From assembly GCA_905199755.1 (NCBI GenBank), contig CAJKHT010000019.1:1-38200 (forward strand): a stretch of DNA of 38,200 nucleotides, in the 5' to 3' direction. Position 1 is the first letter of the stretch. The number at the start of each line of letters is the position of its first letter. The notes beneath the pieces are model-generated. The model ran no database searches. It saw only the letters and a program-made list of their open reading frames with translations, and was not told the DNA's origin. Source of the DNA: an uncultured Eubacteriales bacterium (GTDB lineage: Bacteria > Bacillota > Clostridia > UBA1381). Positions 15,692 to 23,810 of this stretch are shown in pieces. Both the position numbers and the translations under genes were made by a program.

Positions 15692-15997
15692 TTGAAGGAT
15701 TTGAAAAATGACTGTACCGACACGCTTATGAAAGCAATTCTGCAGCTTAAAACAGTAGATGAATGTTACAGCTTTTTTGAGGATTTATGCACCATTGCGG
15801 AGCTGAAGTCCATGAGTCAGCGCATGGAGGTTGCAATGATGCTTTCCGATAAAAAAGTGTATTCCGACATTGCAGCCGCCACAGGCGCTTCCACGGCAAC
15901 GATAAGCCGCGTCAATAAATGTATAAATTACGGTCAGGACGGCTATAATTTAGTGATTAAGCGTTTAAGGGAGGGTACCGATGAACAGCTACGTTGA
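15692..15997 (+). CDS. yerC: YerC/YecD family TrpR-related DNA-binding protein
   Basis: About 101 residues. The body matches the YerC family of TrpR-superfamily proteins: a helical N-terminus reading LKTVDECYSFFEDLCTIAEL, SQRMEVAMML, then the helix-turn-helix YSDIAAATGASTATISRVNK. The best start is a TTG at 15692 giving L-K-D-L-K-N-D-C-T-D; AAAGGA lies upstream. A longer frame begins at TTG 15653 but has no family match at its start. It is probably a small DNA-binding regulator; its ligand, if any, is unknown. The 3' end overlaps the following methyltransferase gene by 17 bases in another frame, indicating coupled translation. Confidence 0.85.
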   Translation: MKDLKNDCTDTLMKAILQLKTVDECYSFFEDLCTIAELKSMSQRMEVAMMLSDKKVYSDIAAATGASTATISRVNKCINYGQDGYNLVIKRLREGTDEQLR

Positions 15998-16718
15998 CTT
16001 TGCGCGTATATATGACAAGCTGATGCACAAGGATATAAACTACGAGCGCATAGCCGATTACATTGAAAATATTTTCACATTGTACGGAATAAGCCCCGAC
16101 CTCGTCTGCGATCTCGCCTGCGGCACCGGCAACGTTACAATCCCGCTTGCCAAACGCGGATACGACATGACGGCAATAGATATTTCGGAGGATATGCTTA
16201 ACATTGCACGCAGCAAATCGGAGGGACTTGACATACTGTATCTTAACCAGAACATCGCCTCGCTTGATTTATACGGCACAATGGGCGCTTTCACGTGCAT
16301 GATTGACGGCATAAACTATATTCTGTCCCCCAAAGCTCTGCTTAATATGTTCACTCGCATAAAGACATGTTTTTCCGATCCCGGTGCACTGTTTATATTT
16401 GATATAAGCACCCGTCACAAGCTGAAACACACAATAGGCAGCAATACGCTTGTATATCCGGGCAGAAATATTTTCTACACCTGGCAGAACAGATATATCG
16501 AGAGCAAAAACATATCGGATATGTTTCTCACATTTTTCGTCCGCTCCGGCAAGGACTACAGACGTTTTGAAGAACGCCATCTGCAGCATGCATATTCCGT
16601 TTCGGAGCTTAGAAATCTCTTGGGGCGCGCCGGATTTTCAAGCATAGATACATACAAGGCATTTACTTTCGAAAACCCCGTTGAAACGGATGACAGAATT
16701 GTTTTTGTCTGCTCATAG
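15981..16718 (+). CDS. Class I SAM-dependent methyltransferase
   Basis: A 245-residue soluble methyltransferase. The SAM-binding motif I is VCDLACGTGN around residues 42-51, followed by the acidic end of strand 2 in AIDISEDML and motif-like DLYGTMGAFTCMIDGINYI. The C-terminal half carries the mixed beta sheet of this fold without a recognisable substrate domain, so the target (small molecule, RNA or protein) is unknown. The ATG (with GGGAGGG upstream, inside yerC) lies within the last codons of yerC. It is probably co-regulated with yerC from the promoter at 15606-15634. No terminator is visible before the gyrA promoter, which starts four bases after its stop. Confidence 0.88.
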   Translation: MNSYVDFARIYDKLMHKDINYERIADYIENIFTLYGISPDLVCDLACGTGNVTIPLAKRGYDMTAIDISEDMLNIARSKSEGLDILYLNQNIASLDLYGTMGAFTCMIDGINYILSPKALLNMFTRIKTCFSDPGALFIFDISTRHKLKHTIGSNTLVYPGRNIFYTWQNRYIESKNISDMFLTFFVRSGKDYRRFEERHLQHAYSVSELRNLLGRAGFSSIDTYKAFTFENPVETDDRIVFVCS

Positions 16719-16721
16719 TGC

Positions 16722-16750
16722 TTGCATTTTTTTAGAAAATGTGGTATAAT
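16722..16750 (+). promoter_or_regulatory. Promoter of gyrA
   Basis: TTGCAT (16722-16727), 17-base spacer, TATAAT (16745-16750) with TGTGG upstream, an extended -10. It starts immediately after the methyltransferase stop. Confidence 0.82.
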
Positions 16751-16775
16751 GTATAAGTTGATTAATAGTTAATTC

Positions 16776-16814
16776 TGCGTTTTGAAAACGCATGCGTCCG
16801 CTGTCGGGGCGCAT
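16776..16814 (+). promoter_or_regulatory. Two tandem hairpins in the gyrA leader
   Basis: Hairpin 1 pairs TGCGTTT with AAACGCA (16776-16792). Hairpin 2 pairs ATGCGTCC with GGGCGCAT (16792-16814, 7-base loop). They share base 16792 and end six bases before AGGAGG, so they could affect mRNA stability or ribosome access. There is no U-run, so they are not a terminator. The pairing is seen directly; the role is unknown. Confidence 0.5.
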
Positions 16815-16831
16815 TGAAACAGGAGGATATT

Positions 16832-19360
16832 ATGGCAAAAAAATCCAAAGAAAAAGAACTGGATATGTCAATTATCGAAAACCAGAAAATCGTTGATGTT
16901 GATTTAGACAGGGAAATGAAAAAGGCATACATTGATTATGCCATGAGTGTTATCGTAAGCCGTGCACTCCCCGATGTACGTGACGGTTTAAAGCCGGTAC
17001 ACAGACGTATATTATATGATATGTATGAGGGCGGTCTGCTTTATGAAAGCGACTTCAGAAAGTCCGCCACCACAGTCGGCGACGTGCTCGGTAAATATCA
17101 TCCGCACGGCGACGCTTCGGTATATGACGCAATGGTTCGTCTCGGTCAGGATTTCTCACTGAGATACCCCCTCGTTCAGGGAAAGGGCAACTTCGGTTCA
17201 ATCGACGGCGACCCCCCTGCCGCTTACCGTTACACGGAAGCTAAAATGTCTAAAATTTCGGCAATGATGCTGACAGACATTGAAAAGGATACCGTGGATT
17301 TTGTTCCCAACTTTGACGACAAGCTTAAAGAACCCGATGTTCTTCCGTCACGTTTTCCGCAGCTTCTCGTCAACGGCAGCTCAGGTATAGCGGTCGGCAT
17401 GGCGACCAATATTCCGCCGCACAATCTTTCCGAGGTTATAGACGGCGTTGTTGCATGCATTGACGATCCTATGATTACAATCGAAGAACTGATGAACTAT
17501 ATTCCCGGTCCCGACTTCCCCACCGGCGGAGTTATTATGGGCAGAGGAGGAATACGTCAGGCATACACAACGGGCAGAGGCAAAATAACTCTGCGCGCAA
17601 AGGCGGAAATCGAAGAGGACGCAAACGGCAGAAGCCGTATTATCGTTTCCGAAATACCGTATAAGGTCAATAAGGCTCAGATGGAAAAGCACATAAATGA
17701 GCTTGTACGTGACGGAAAGCTTGACGGCATTTCATCAACTCGTGATGAATCCGACGAGGAAATTCACTTTATAATCGAGCTTAAACGTGACGCCAATCCG
17801 AATGTTGTTTTAAATAACCTTTATAAATTCACACAAATGCAGGATACATTCGGTATTATTCTGCTCGCCCTTGTTGACAAGCAGCCTAAAATTCTTAATC
17901 TGCGCGAAATTATTGACTATTACATCGCTCACCAGGAGGACGTTATAAAGCGCAGAACAAATTTTGAGCTGAAAAAGGCGCAGGAAAGAGCGCATTTGCT
18001 TGAAGGCTATAAAATAGTTATAGATAATGTTGACGAGGTTATAAGAATCATACGTGCATCAAAAAGTATCCCCGATTCAAAGGCGGCTCTTATCGAACGC
18101 TTCGGTCTTGATGATGTGCAGGCTACGGCAATAGTCCAGATGCAGCTTGGTCGTTTATCGGGACTTGAACGTGAGAAAATCGAAAACGAATATGATGAGC
18201 TTATCGCAAAAATTGCCGAATACGAGGATATTTTAAGCCACGAAAACAGAATACTTGAAATCGTGCGTGAGGACCTTCTAAACATCAAAGAGAAATACGG
18301 TGACGCAAGAAGAACGGAAATTGCAATGAATTTCAACGACCTCGACATTGAGGATTTAATCGAGGAAGAGGACTGCATCGTGACCGTAACTCACAACGGC
18401 TATACAAAACGTCTGCCTGTTGACACCTACAAATCACAGCACAGGGGCGGACGCGGAATTACCGGCATGACTACACGCGAGGAGGATTTTGTTGAACACA
18501 TGTTTACCACCTCCACTCACCATAATATACTGTTCTTCACCACGCGCGGTGTTGTTTACAGACTTAAGGGTTATCAGATTCCCGAGGCCACACGTCAGGC
18601 TAAAGGAACCGCAATAGTAAACATTCTTCCGCTTGAAGCAGGCGAAAAGATTTCTGCCATGATTCCCATAAAAGAATTTGAAAAGGGCAGCTATCTGACA
18701 TTTGTTACAAAGTACGGTCTTATTAAAAAGACAGACTTGCTTGACTATTCACGCATACGTCAGAACGGTCTGCGTGCAATTGAGCTTGTGGAGGGTGACG
18801 AGCTTATAAGCGTCAGCCTTACCGACGGCACAGAGGATATTATGCTCGCAACTCATAACGGACTTGCGATACGCTTTAATGAAAAAGACGTGCGTGCAAT
18901 GGGACGTACAACGCGCGGTGTCCGCGGCATAAGACTTAACAGCGATGATTTTGTTGTCAGTGCTGTTGTTCTTAAGGAAAACGAAACACTGCTTACCGTA
19001 ACGGAAAACGGATACGGCAAAAAGACCGAGCCGGACGAGTACCGTGCGCAGTCAAGAGGCGGCAAGGGTATCTTCACCTATAAAATCACCGAAAAGACAG
19101 GTAAGCTTGCCGGCATGGTTGGTGTTACAGATGCTGACGATGTTATGCTTATCACATCAGAGGGTATTATTATACGTATGCACACCGACGAAATCAGCAC
19201 ATACGGACGTCAGACTCAGGGTGTCCGCCTTATGCGTCTTGATGAAAATGTGGCGGTTGTAGGTATGGCGCTTACGGAGCGTGATGATGACGAAGCTGCG
19301 GAAGTCCCGGCGGAGACTGCCGAAGAAGCGGACGAAAGCACCGATGGAGGAAATGAATAA
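16832..19360 (+). CDS. gyrA: DNA gyrase subunit A
   Basis: About 842 residues. This is the DNA breaking-rejoining subunit, partner of GyrB. The frame opens at TTG 16814, but ATG 16832 has AGGAGG six bases upstream and is chosen. The catalytic tyrosine is Tyr134 in AAYRYTE, with the preceding arginine. The quinolone region reads YHPHGDASVYD, with Ala95 where E. coli has Ser83 and Asp99 at the Asp87 position. The C-terminal domain holds the GyrA box QHRGGRG and repeated beta-pinwheel blades, which marks it as GyrA rather than ParC. The acidic C-terminal tail is typical. gyrB is not in the window. The TAA stop overlaps the next ATG by one base (TAATG), coupling gyrA to the cyclophilin lipoprotein. 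Confidence 0.97.
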   Translation: MAKKSKEKELDMSIIENQKIVDVDLDREMKKAYIDYAMSVIVSRALPDVRDGLKPVHRRILYDMYEGGLLYESDFRKSATTVGDVLGKYHPHGDASVYDAMVRLGQDFSLRYPLVQGKGNFGSIDGDPPAAYRYTEAKMSKISAMMLTDIEKDTVDFVPNFDDKLKEPDVLPSRFPQLLVNGSSGIAVGMATNIPPHNLSEVIDGVVACIDDPMITIEELMNYIPGPDFPTGGVIMGRGGIRQAYTTGRGKITLRAKAEIEEDANGRSRIIVSEIPYKVNKAQMEKHINELVRDGKLDGISSTRDESDEEIHFIIELKRDANPNVVLNNLYKFTQMQDTFGIILLALVDKQPKILNLREIIDYYIAHQEDVIKRRTNFELKKAQERAHLLEGYKIVIDNVDEVIRIIRASKSIPDSKAALIERFGLDDVQATAIVQMQLGRLSGLEREKIENEYDELIAKIAEYEDILSHENRILEIVREDLLNIKEKYGDARRTEIAMNFNDLDIEDLIEEEDCIVTVTHNGYTKRLPVDTYKSQHRGGRGITGMTTREEDFVEHMFTTSTHHNILFFTTRGVVYRLKGYQIPEATRQAKGTAIVNILPLEAGEKISAMIPIKEFEKGSYLTFVTKYGLIKKTDLLDYSRIRQNGLRAIELVEGDELISVSLTDGTEDIMLATHNGLAIRFNEKDVRAMGRTTRGVRGIRLNSDDFVVSAVVLKENETLLTVTENGYGKKTEPDEYRAQSRGGKGIFTYKITEKTGKLAGMVGVTDADDVMLITSEGIIIRMHTDEISTYGRQTQGVRLMRLDENVAVVGMALTERDDDEAAEVPAETAEEADESTDGGNE

Positions 19361-19947
19361 TGAAAAAATATATTATGGTCATTGCCGCAATACTCGCAAT
19401 AGTATTATCCTTATCATCATGCGGTTCTAAAACATCCTCAAAATCAAAAGAGCCCGTGAATATCACGATTGAGCTTACGGACGGCAGAAGCATAAAAGCC
19501 GAGTTATACCCCGACATTGCACCTATTACCGTTGAGAATTTTACAAAGCTTTGCAATGAGCATTTTTATGACGGTTTGATTTTTCACCGTGTTATAAAGG
19601 GCTTTATGATTCAGGGCGGCGGATATGATGAAAGCTATCAGCAGAAAAAAGCACAGTCAATAAAGGGTGAATTTAAAAGCAACGGTGTTGAAAACAATCT
19701 TTCACATACACGCGGTGTCATATCAATGGCACGCACCCCGGATAAAAACAGTGCATCAAGCCAATTCTTTATAATGCATAAGGATTCAAAGCAGCTGGAC
19801 GGTGAATATGCCGCTTTCGGCAAGGTTACGGAGGGTATGGACGTTGTCGATTCCATTGCAGAGTCAGAAACGCAAAATATTTCTGCTGCAATGCAGGATG
19901 TACCCGTCACACCCGTGGTAATAAAAACGATTTCGGTTAATGAATAG
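19360..19947 (+). CDS. Cyclophilin-type peptidyl-prolyl isomerase lipoprotein
   Basis: A 195-residue extracellular membrane-anchored prolyl isomerase. Residues 1-20 are a lipoprotein signal with lipobox L-S-S-C and Cys21 for lipidation. The mature part is a single cyclophilin domain: active-site FHRVIKGFMIQGGG with the catalytic arginine, MARTPDKNSASSQFFI, and the LDGEYAAFGKVTEGMDVVD segment. It likely helps fold secreted proteins. Its start overlaps the gyrA stop, and a second cyclophilin gene follows directly, overlapping this gene's end in the longest reading. The two appear to be a tandem duplicate, one exported and one cytosolic. Confidence 0.93.
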   Translation: MKKYIMVIAAILAIVLSLSSCGSKTSSKSKEPVNITIELTDGRSIKAELYPDIAPITVENFTKLCNEHFYDGLIFHRVIKGFMIQGGGYDESYQQKKAQSIKGEFKSNGVENNLSHTRGVISMARTPDKNSASSQFFIMHKDSKQLDGEYAAFGKVTEGMDVVDSIAESETQNISAAMQDVPVTPVVIKTISVNE

Positions 19948-19963
19948 AAACGGAGAATTTAAA

Positions 19964-20437
19964 ATGGATATTGAAATTATTATGGAAGACGGCGGAGTTA
20001 TTAAAGCAGAGCTTTATCCTGCCTCCGCACCTATAACGGTTGCAAATTTTGTAAAGCTTATTAACGAAAGCTTTTTTGACGGACTGATTTTCCACAGAGT
20101 AATAAGCGGTTTTATGATTCAGGGCGGCGGCATGAGCGCTGACGGCACTCCCAAGCATGCAGAAAGCATAAAAGGCGAATTTAAACGCAACGGTGTTGAC
20201 AATCCGCTGAAGCATACACGCGGTGTTCTTTCAATGGCGCGCACAATGTTCCCGAACAGTGCGTCAAGTCAGTTCTTTATAATGCATGCCGATGCTCCGC
20301 ATCTTGACGGCGAATATGCCGCTTTCGGCAAGGTTACGGAGGGCATGGACGTTGTTGACAGAATAGCTGAGACACCGACCGATTACAATGACCAGCCGGT
20401 TGCTCCGCAGGTTATAAAGACAATTAAAATGGTATAA
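19964..20437 (+). CDS. Cytosolic cyclophilin-type peptidyl-prolyl isomerase
   Basis: About 157 residues, a complete cyclophilin domain with no signal peptide. Active-site segments are FHRVISGFMIQGGG and MARTMFPNSASSQFFIMH, and LDGEYAAFGKVTEGMDVVD is shared almost word for word with the lipoprotein next to it. The frame extends to an ATG at 19940 inside the previous gene, but ATG 19964 has GGAG eight bases upstream and gives M-D-I-E-I-I-M-E-D-G, the usual start. It is the last gene of the gyrA operon, followed by a terminator whose 3' arm lies inside the convergent yunB. Confidence 0.93.
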   Translation: MDIEIIMEDGGVIKAELYPASAPITVANFVKLINESFFDGLIFHRVISGFMIQGGGMSADGTPKHAESIKGEFKRNGVDNPLKHTRGVLSMARTMFPNSASSQFFIMHADAPHLDGEYAAFGKVTEGMDVVDRIAETPTDYNDQPVAPQVIKTIKMV

Positions 20438-20445
20438 ATCCTTAT

Positions 20446-20492
20446 GTGCAGATATGTTCAATTGACGAATGTATCTGCACTGTTTTCTTTTT
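20446..20492 (+). terminator. Terminator of the gyrA operon, overlapping yunB
   Basis: A 9-bp stem GTGCAGATA (20446-20454) with TATCTGCAC (20472-20480), followed by TGTTTTCTTTTT. The 3' arm and U-run fall inside the last codons of yunB on the other strand. Confidence 0.75.
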
Positions 20493-21141
20493 GCGCTGTT
20501 TTATTATCGGTACTGCCGTAAATACCGTATCCGCTGCCGTAATATTGGGGTATTCCTCCCGAAATAACCGTCTCAATGACGGGGATTTCCGTTTTTACAT
20601 TTTCACTTTGAGAAAACATAAATCCGCGGCACATCACCTCGGCAGATATATTAAGCATAATGCTGTGTCTGACCTGGTTAATTCCGGCACTGTCAAAGCT
20701 TTCCTTAAACTCCGAATTTATAACCGCTGCAGGCGAAAGCTTTACATTTATTTTCGGTCCCATACCTGACAATATTTCAATTCCCGATGCGCTGAAAACA
20801 GGAATGGCTATATCTTTGGGCTGATATTCGCCGATTTTCTCCTGAATCTTTAAGAGCAATTGCGATTTTAACCTGTTGATTTTCGCAGTGTCAGCCTCAA
20901 TCGATGCAATTCCTGCTGTCTCGCCTTTTCCCGAAAGTGAGTTAAACTCGCTGTTCCGATAAACCTCGCTCACCGCATTGTTTACTATCTCGGTAATCAT
21001 GGAATTGGAATACATCGCAAGCTGTGCCTCATAGGCGGGCCGAAGCCGTTTCAAAAAACTCATTGCAAGTACAATAGCACACAGCAATAAAATAACAATC
21101 ATAATATTGTTTTTTCGCTGTTTTTTCAGTCTCCACCTCAT
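20458..21141 (-). CDS. yunB: Sporulation protein YunB
   Basis: A 227-residue protein matching the YunB family, which in B. subtilis is needed for normal spore formation. A basic start (M-R-W-R-L-K-K-Q-R-K) and one hydrophobic helix at about 13-30 form a membrane anchor, and the rest lies outside the membrane. The family core includes ITEIVNNAVSEV and the PVFSASGIEILSGMGPKINVKLSP stretch. The C-terminus is a Gly/Tyr/Ser-rich, poorly conserved tail. The ATG has a strong GGGAGGTG ribosome site. A CATAGTAT sequence just upstream resembles a sigma-E -10 box, but the -35 fit is weak. Its presence suggests a spore-former. Its exact biochemical role is unknown. Confidence 0.85.
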   Translation of the reverse strand: MRWRLKKQRKNNIMIVILLLCAIVLAMSFLKRLRPAYEAQLAMYSNSMITEIVNNAVSEVYRNSEFNSLSGKGETAGIASIEADTAKINRLKSQLLLKIQEKIGEYQPKDIAIPVFSASGIEILSGMGPKINVKLSPAAVINSEFKESFDSAGINQVRHSIMLNISAEVMCRGFMFSQSENVKTEIPVIETVISGGIPQYYGSGYGIYGSTDNKTAQKENSADTFVN

Positions 21142-21196
21142 ATCGGCACACCTCCCTGTTCAATATACTATGCGCCGTACATTTTTTATGTGAAAC

Positions 21197-21236
21197 AAAA
21201 AAAGCGATAAAAAAAATCATTCTTTACATCGCCGTA
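21197..21236 (-). terminator. Terminator of the YczE-like gene
   Basis: On the minus strand GGCGAT pairs with ATCGC across a partly paired A/T-rich centre (plus-strand stem bases 21204-21208 and 21228-21232), followed by a run of seven T (21203-21197). It lies directly after the 21243 stop. Confidence 0.65.
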
Positions 21237-21242
21237 TAAAAT

Positions 21243-21851
21243 TCAGTTTACAATCCCGGTAACAATCGGCTTGAGTATTTTAACAAAGCCCTGCAGCAAT
21301 ATCCCCGACAATAAAATTGTAGCCACGGTGCACAGTCCGATTTTGCCTCCCAACAGCACACCCAAAACGACACATACCAAATCCAATACAATTCTTACTT
21401 TTTGAATTGAAAATTTATTTTTATTCACCAGAGCAAAGGTTAACGCTTCATATGAACCCTTGCCGAAATCGGCAACGGAATAAAGTGCCGAACCAAAGCT
21501 GAATATCACCAGTCCCAAAATCATCATAAGAAAGCTGATTAATTTTGAGCTCCCGCTGTATATATACGGCGCAAACAAATCTATGCAAAAACCGTATACA
21601 ATCTGATACAATATTGTGCCTATATGTATTTGACTTCTGTCGTAAAACCAGCAAAATACCACCATTGCCGCCGCAATAATAAATGATGCCTGACCAATGG
21701 TTATATTTAATGTTCCTGCCATTCCCTGCCACAGCACAGCAAGAGTCGCAGAGCCGAATCCGGCATAAATTGCCATATCCATCCCCAAAGCGGCAACAGC
21801 TGTGCCTATAATAACAATCAGCAGTTTTAATATCAGTTTCTTATAATGCAT
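21243..21851 (-). CDS. YczE/YitT-like integral membrane protein
   Basis: About 202 residues with five hydrophobic segments, including MDMAIYAGFGSATLAV and a glycine-rich VLGVLLGGKIG segment. This resembles the YczE-like family (related to YitT), which has no assigned transport substrate. It has no signal peptide and no extramembrane domain. The frame opens at TTG 21866, but ATG 21851 follows GAGGG at four to five bases and is preferred. It stands alone between thrS and yunB, with its own terminator. Function unknown; transport or membrane homeostasis is a guess from topology only. Confidence 0.75.
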   Translation of the reverse strand: MHYKKLILKLLIVIIGTAVAALGMDMAIYAGFGSATLAVLWQGMAGTLNITIGQASFIIAAAMVVFCWFYDRSQIHIGTILYQIVYGFCIDLFAPYIYSGSSKLISFLMMILGLVIFSFGSALYSVADFGKGSYEALTFALVNKNKFSIQKVRIVLDLVCVVLGVLLGGKIGLCTVATILLSGILLQGFVKILKPIVTGIVN

Positions 21852-21908
21852 TTCACCCTCCCTCAAAATTACAGATTATGTTTCTATTTTCCCGAAAAAC
21901 ATAAATTT

Positions 21909-21949
21909 AGGCTGAAATCCGCCAAAAGGCGAATTTCAACCTGTTTTTT
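21909..21949 (+). terminator. Strong hairpin with U-run on the plus strand
   Basis: A perfect 15-bp stem with two G-U pairs (AGGCTGAAATCCGCC 21909-21923 with GGCGAATTTCAACCT 21928-21942), AAAA loop, then GTTTTTT. The U-run is placed for plus-strand transcription, yet no plus-strand gene precedes it. On the minus strand it follows thrS but has only AAATTTATGTTTTT after the stem. It probably terminates thrS as a bidirectional element. Confidence 0.65.
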
Positions 21950-22000
21950 ATGCTTGGAATTTATGTGTTTACTTTTTAGCAGACGGCTTTTCTTAATGTT

Positions 22001-23752
22001 TTAGAGAGCCTTTGTTTCAACCTCTTCACAAATCATTTTTATGAATTCATCCACAGGCATAGCACCCATATCGCCTTTCTTCCTCGAACGAACGGAAACC
22101 GTTCCATTTTCTATATCTTTATCTCCCACAACTATCATATACGGAACTTTCTCAAGCTGTGCTTCTCTGAGCTTATATCCCAGCTTTTCACTTCTGTCAT
22201 CAACCTCAAGTCTGATAATTCCGCTGTCCTCAAGCTTTTTCTTAACATCATATACATAGTCGAGATGTCTGTCGGCAATCGGAAGCAGCTTTGCCTGAAC
22301 AGGAGCAAGCCATACCGGGAATGCGCCTGCATATTTCTCAATAAGAAGTGCAAGAGTTCTTTCATAACAGCCGATTGATGTTCTGTGGATAATATACGGA
22401 TTTTTCTTTGTTCCGTCCTTGTCGGTATATTCCATTCCGAATTTCTCGGCAAGCATCTGGTCAATCTGAATTGTGATAAGAGTGTCCTCTTTTCCGTGAA
22501 CATTCTTTATCTGAATATCCAGCTTAGGGCCATAGAATGCCGCTTCACCTATACCGATTTTATAATCAATATTAAGGTCATTCAGGATTCTTTCCATAAT
22601 ATCCTGTGCTTCGTTCCACTGCTCCTCTGTACCTATATATTTGTCTCTGTCATTCGGATCCCACTGCGAGAATCTGTATGATACATCTTCAATAAGTCCG
22701 AGTGTTTTAAGCATATATACCGATAATTCAAGACAGCCCTTGAATTCGTCCTCCAGCTGTTCCGGTGTACACATGAGGTGTCCTTCCGAAATGGTGAACT
22801 GACGCACTCTTATAAGACCGTGCATTTCTCCCGATGCTTCGTTTCTGAACAGCGTTGATGTTTCGTTAAGGCGCATCGGCAAATCTCTGTACGAACGTCC
22901 GCGATTCAAGAATGCCTGATACTGGAACGGACATGTCATAGGACGCAGTGCAAACACTTCATCATCTTTTTCTTCATCACCCAGCACAAACATACCATCT
23001 TTATAATGATCCCAGTGTCCCGAAATTTTATAAAGATCACTCTTCGCCATAAGCGGTGTTTTTGTAAGCTGCCAGCCGCGTTTCTGTTCCTCGTCCTCTA
23101 CAAATCTCTGCAAAAGCTGAATAATTCTTGCGCCTTTCGGCAGCATTATCGGTAAGCCCTGACCTATATAGTCAACAGTTGTAAACAGCTCCAGCTCACG
23201 TCCCAATTTATTATGATCTCTTTTCTTTGCTTCTTCAAGATGTTCAAGATATGCGGCAAGCTCGTCTTTAGACTGAAATGCGGTACCGTAAATTCTTGTG
23301 AGCATTTTATTATGCTCATCACCGCGCCAGTATGCACCCGTAGCCGAAATCAGCTTAAATGCCTTGATCTTTGATGTGTATTTTACATGCGGACCTGCGC
23401 ACAAATCCGTAAATTCTCCCTGCTTGTAAAACGAGATTGTGTCCCCATCGGGAATATCGTTTATAAGTTCAATCTTATAGGGTTCGTCCTTCATAAGCTC
23501 CAAAGCCTCGTCACGCGGCAATTCAAATCGCTCAATCTTCAGATTTTCCTTTGCGATTTTCTTCATTTCCGCTTCAATTTTGTCCAAGTCCTCACGTGTA
23601 AAAGCATGCTCGGTGTCAAAATCATAATAAAAGCCGTTATCAATGGCAGGGCCTATCGTAAGCTTAACCTCCGGGAATAATCTTTTTACCGCCTGCGCCA
23701 TAACATGTGCGGCGGAATGTCTTAATACCTGCAGTTCATTTGTTTCTGACAT
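22001..23752 (-). CDS. thrS: Threonyl-tRNA synthetase (no TGS domain)
   Basis: About 583 residues. Class II synthetase charging tRNA-Thr. The N-terminal editing domain begins at once with LRHSAAHVMAQAV (HxxxH), and its CAGPH motif completes the usual four-residue editing site. The TGS domain found at the front of longer ThrRS is missing. The catalytic core holds the zinc cysteine in RPMTCPFQY, class II motif 2 in NETSTLFRNEASGEMHGL, and motif 3 in SIGCYERTLALLIEKYAG. The C-terminal anticodon domain is complete. The frame extends to 23836, but ATG 23752 has AAAGGAG eight bases upstream. Expression is controlled by the T-box leader, which senses uncharged tRNA-Thr. Confidence 0.96.
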   Translation of the reverse strand: MSETNELQVLRHSAAHVMAQAVKRLFPEVKLTIGPAIDNGFYYDFDTEHAFTREDLDKIEAEMKKIAKENLKIERFELPRDEALELMKDEPYKIELINDIPDGDTISFYKQGEFTDLCAGPHVKYTSKIKAFKLISATGAYWRGDEHNKMLTRIYGTAFQSKDELAAYLEHLEEAKKRDHNKLGRELELFTTVDYIGQGLPIMLPKGARIIQLLQRFVEDEEQKRGWQLTKTPLMAKSDLYKISGHWDHYKDGMFVLGDEEKDDEVFALRPMTCPFQYQAFLNRGRSYRDLPMRLNETSTLFRNEASGEMHGLIRVRQFTISEGHLMCTPEQLEDEFKGCLELSVYMLKTLGLIEDVSYRFSQWDPNDRDKYIGTEEQWNEAQDIMERILNDLNIDYKIGIGEAAFYGPKLDIQIKNVHGKEDTLITIQIDQMLAEKFGMEYTDKDGTKKNPYIIHRTSIGCYERTLALLIEKYAGAFPVWLAPVQAKLLPIADRHLDYVYDVKKKLEDSGIIRLEVDDRSEKLGYKLREAQLEKVPYMIVVGDKDIENGTVSVRSRKKGDMGAMPVDEFIKMICEEVETKAL

Positions 23753-23810
23753 AATTAAAACTCCTTTCAAAAAATAAATATAAAGCGTATCCGTATATGT
23801 CATAAGGAAA

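Noticed and set aside
21142..21165. Sigma-E promoter for yunB (CATAGTAT)
   Set aside because: The -10 resembles the consensus, but the -35 fit is poor and the leader would be nearly absent, so it is mentioned only in the gene entry.
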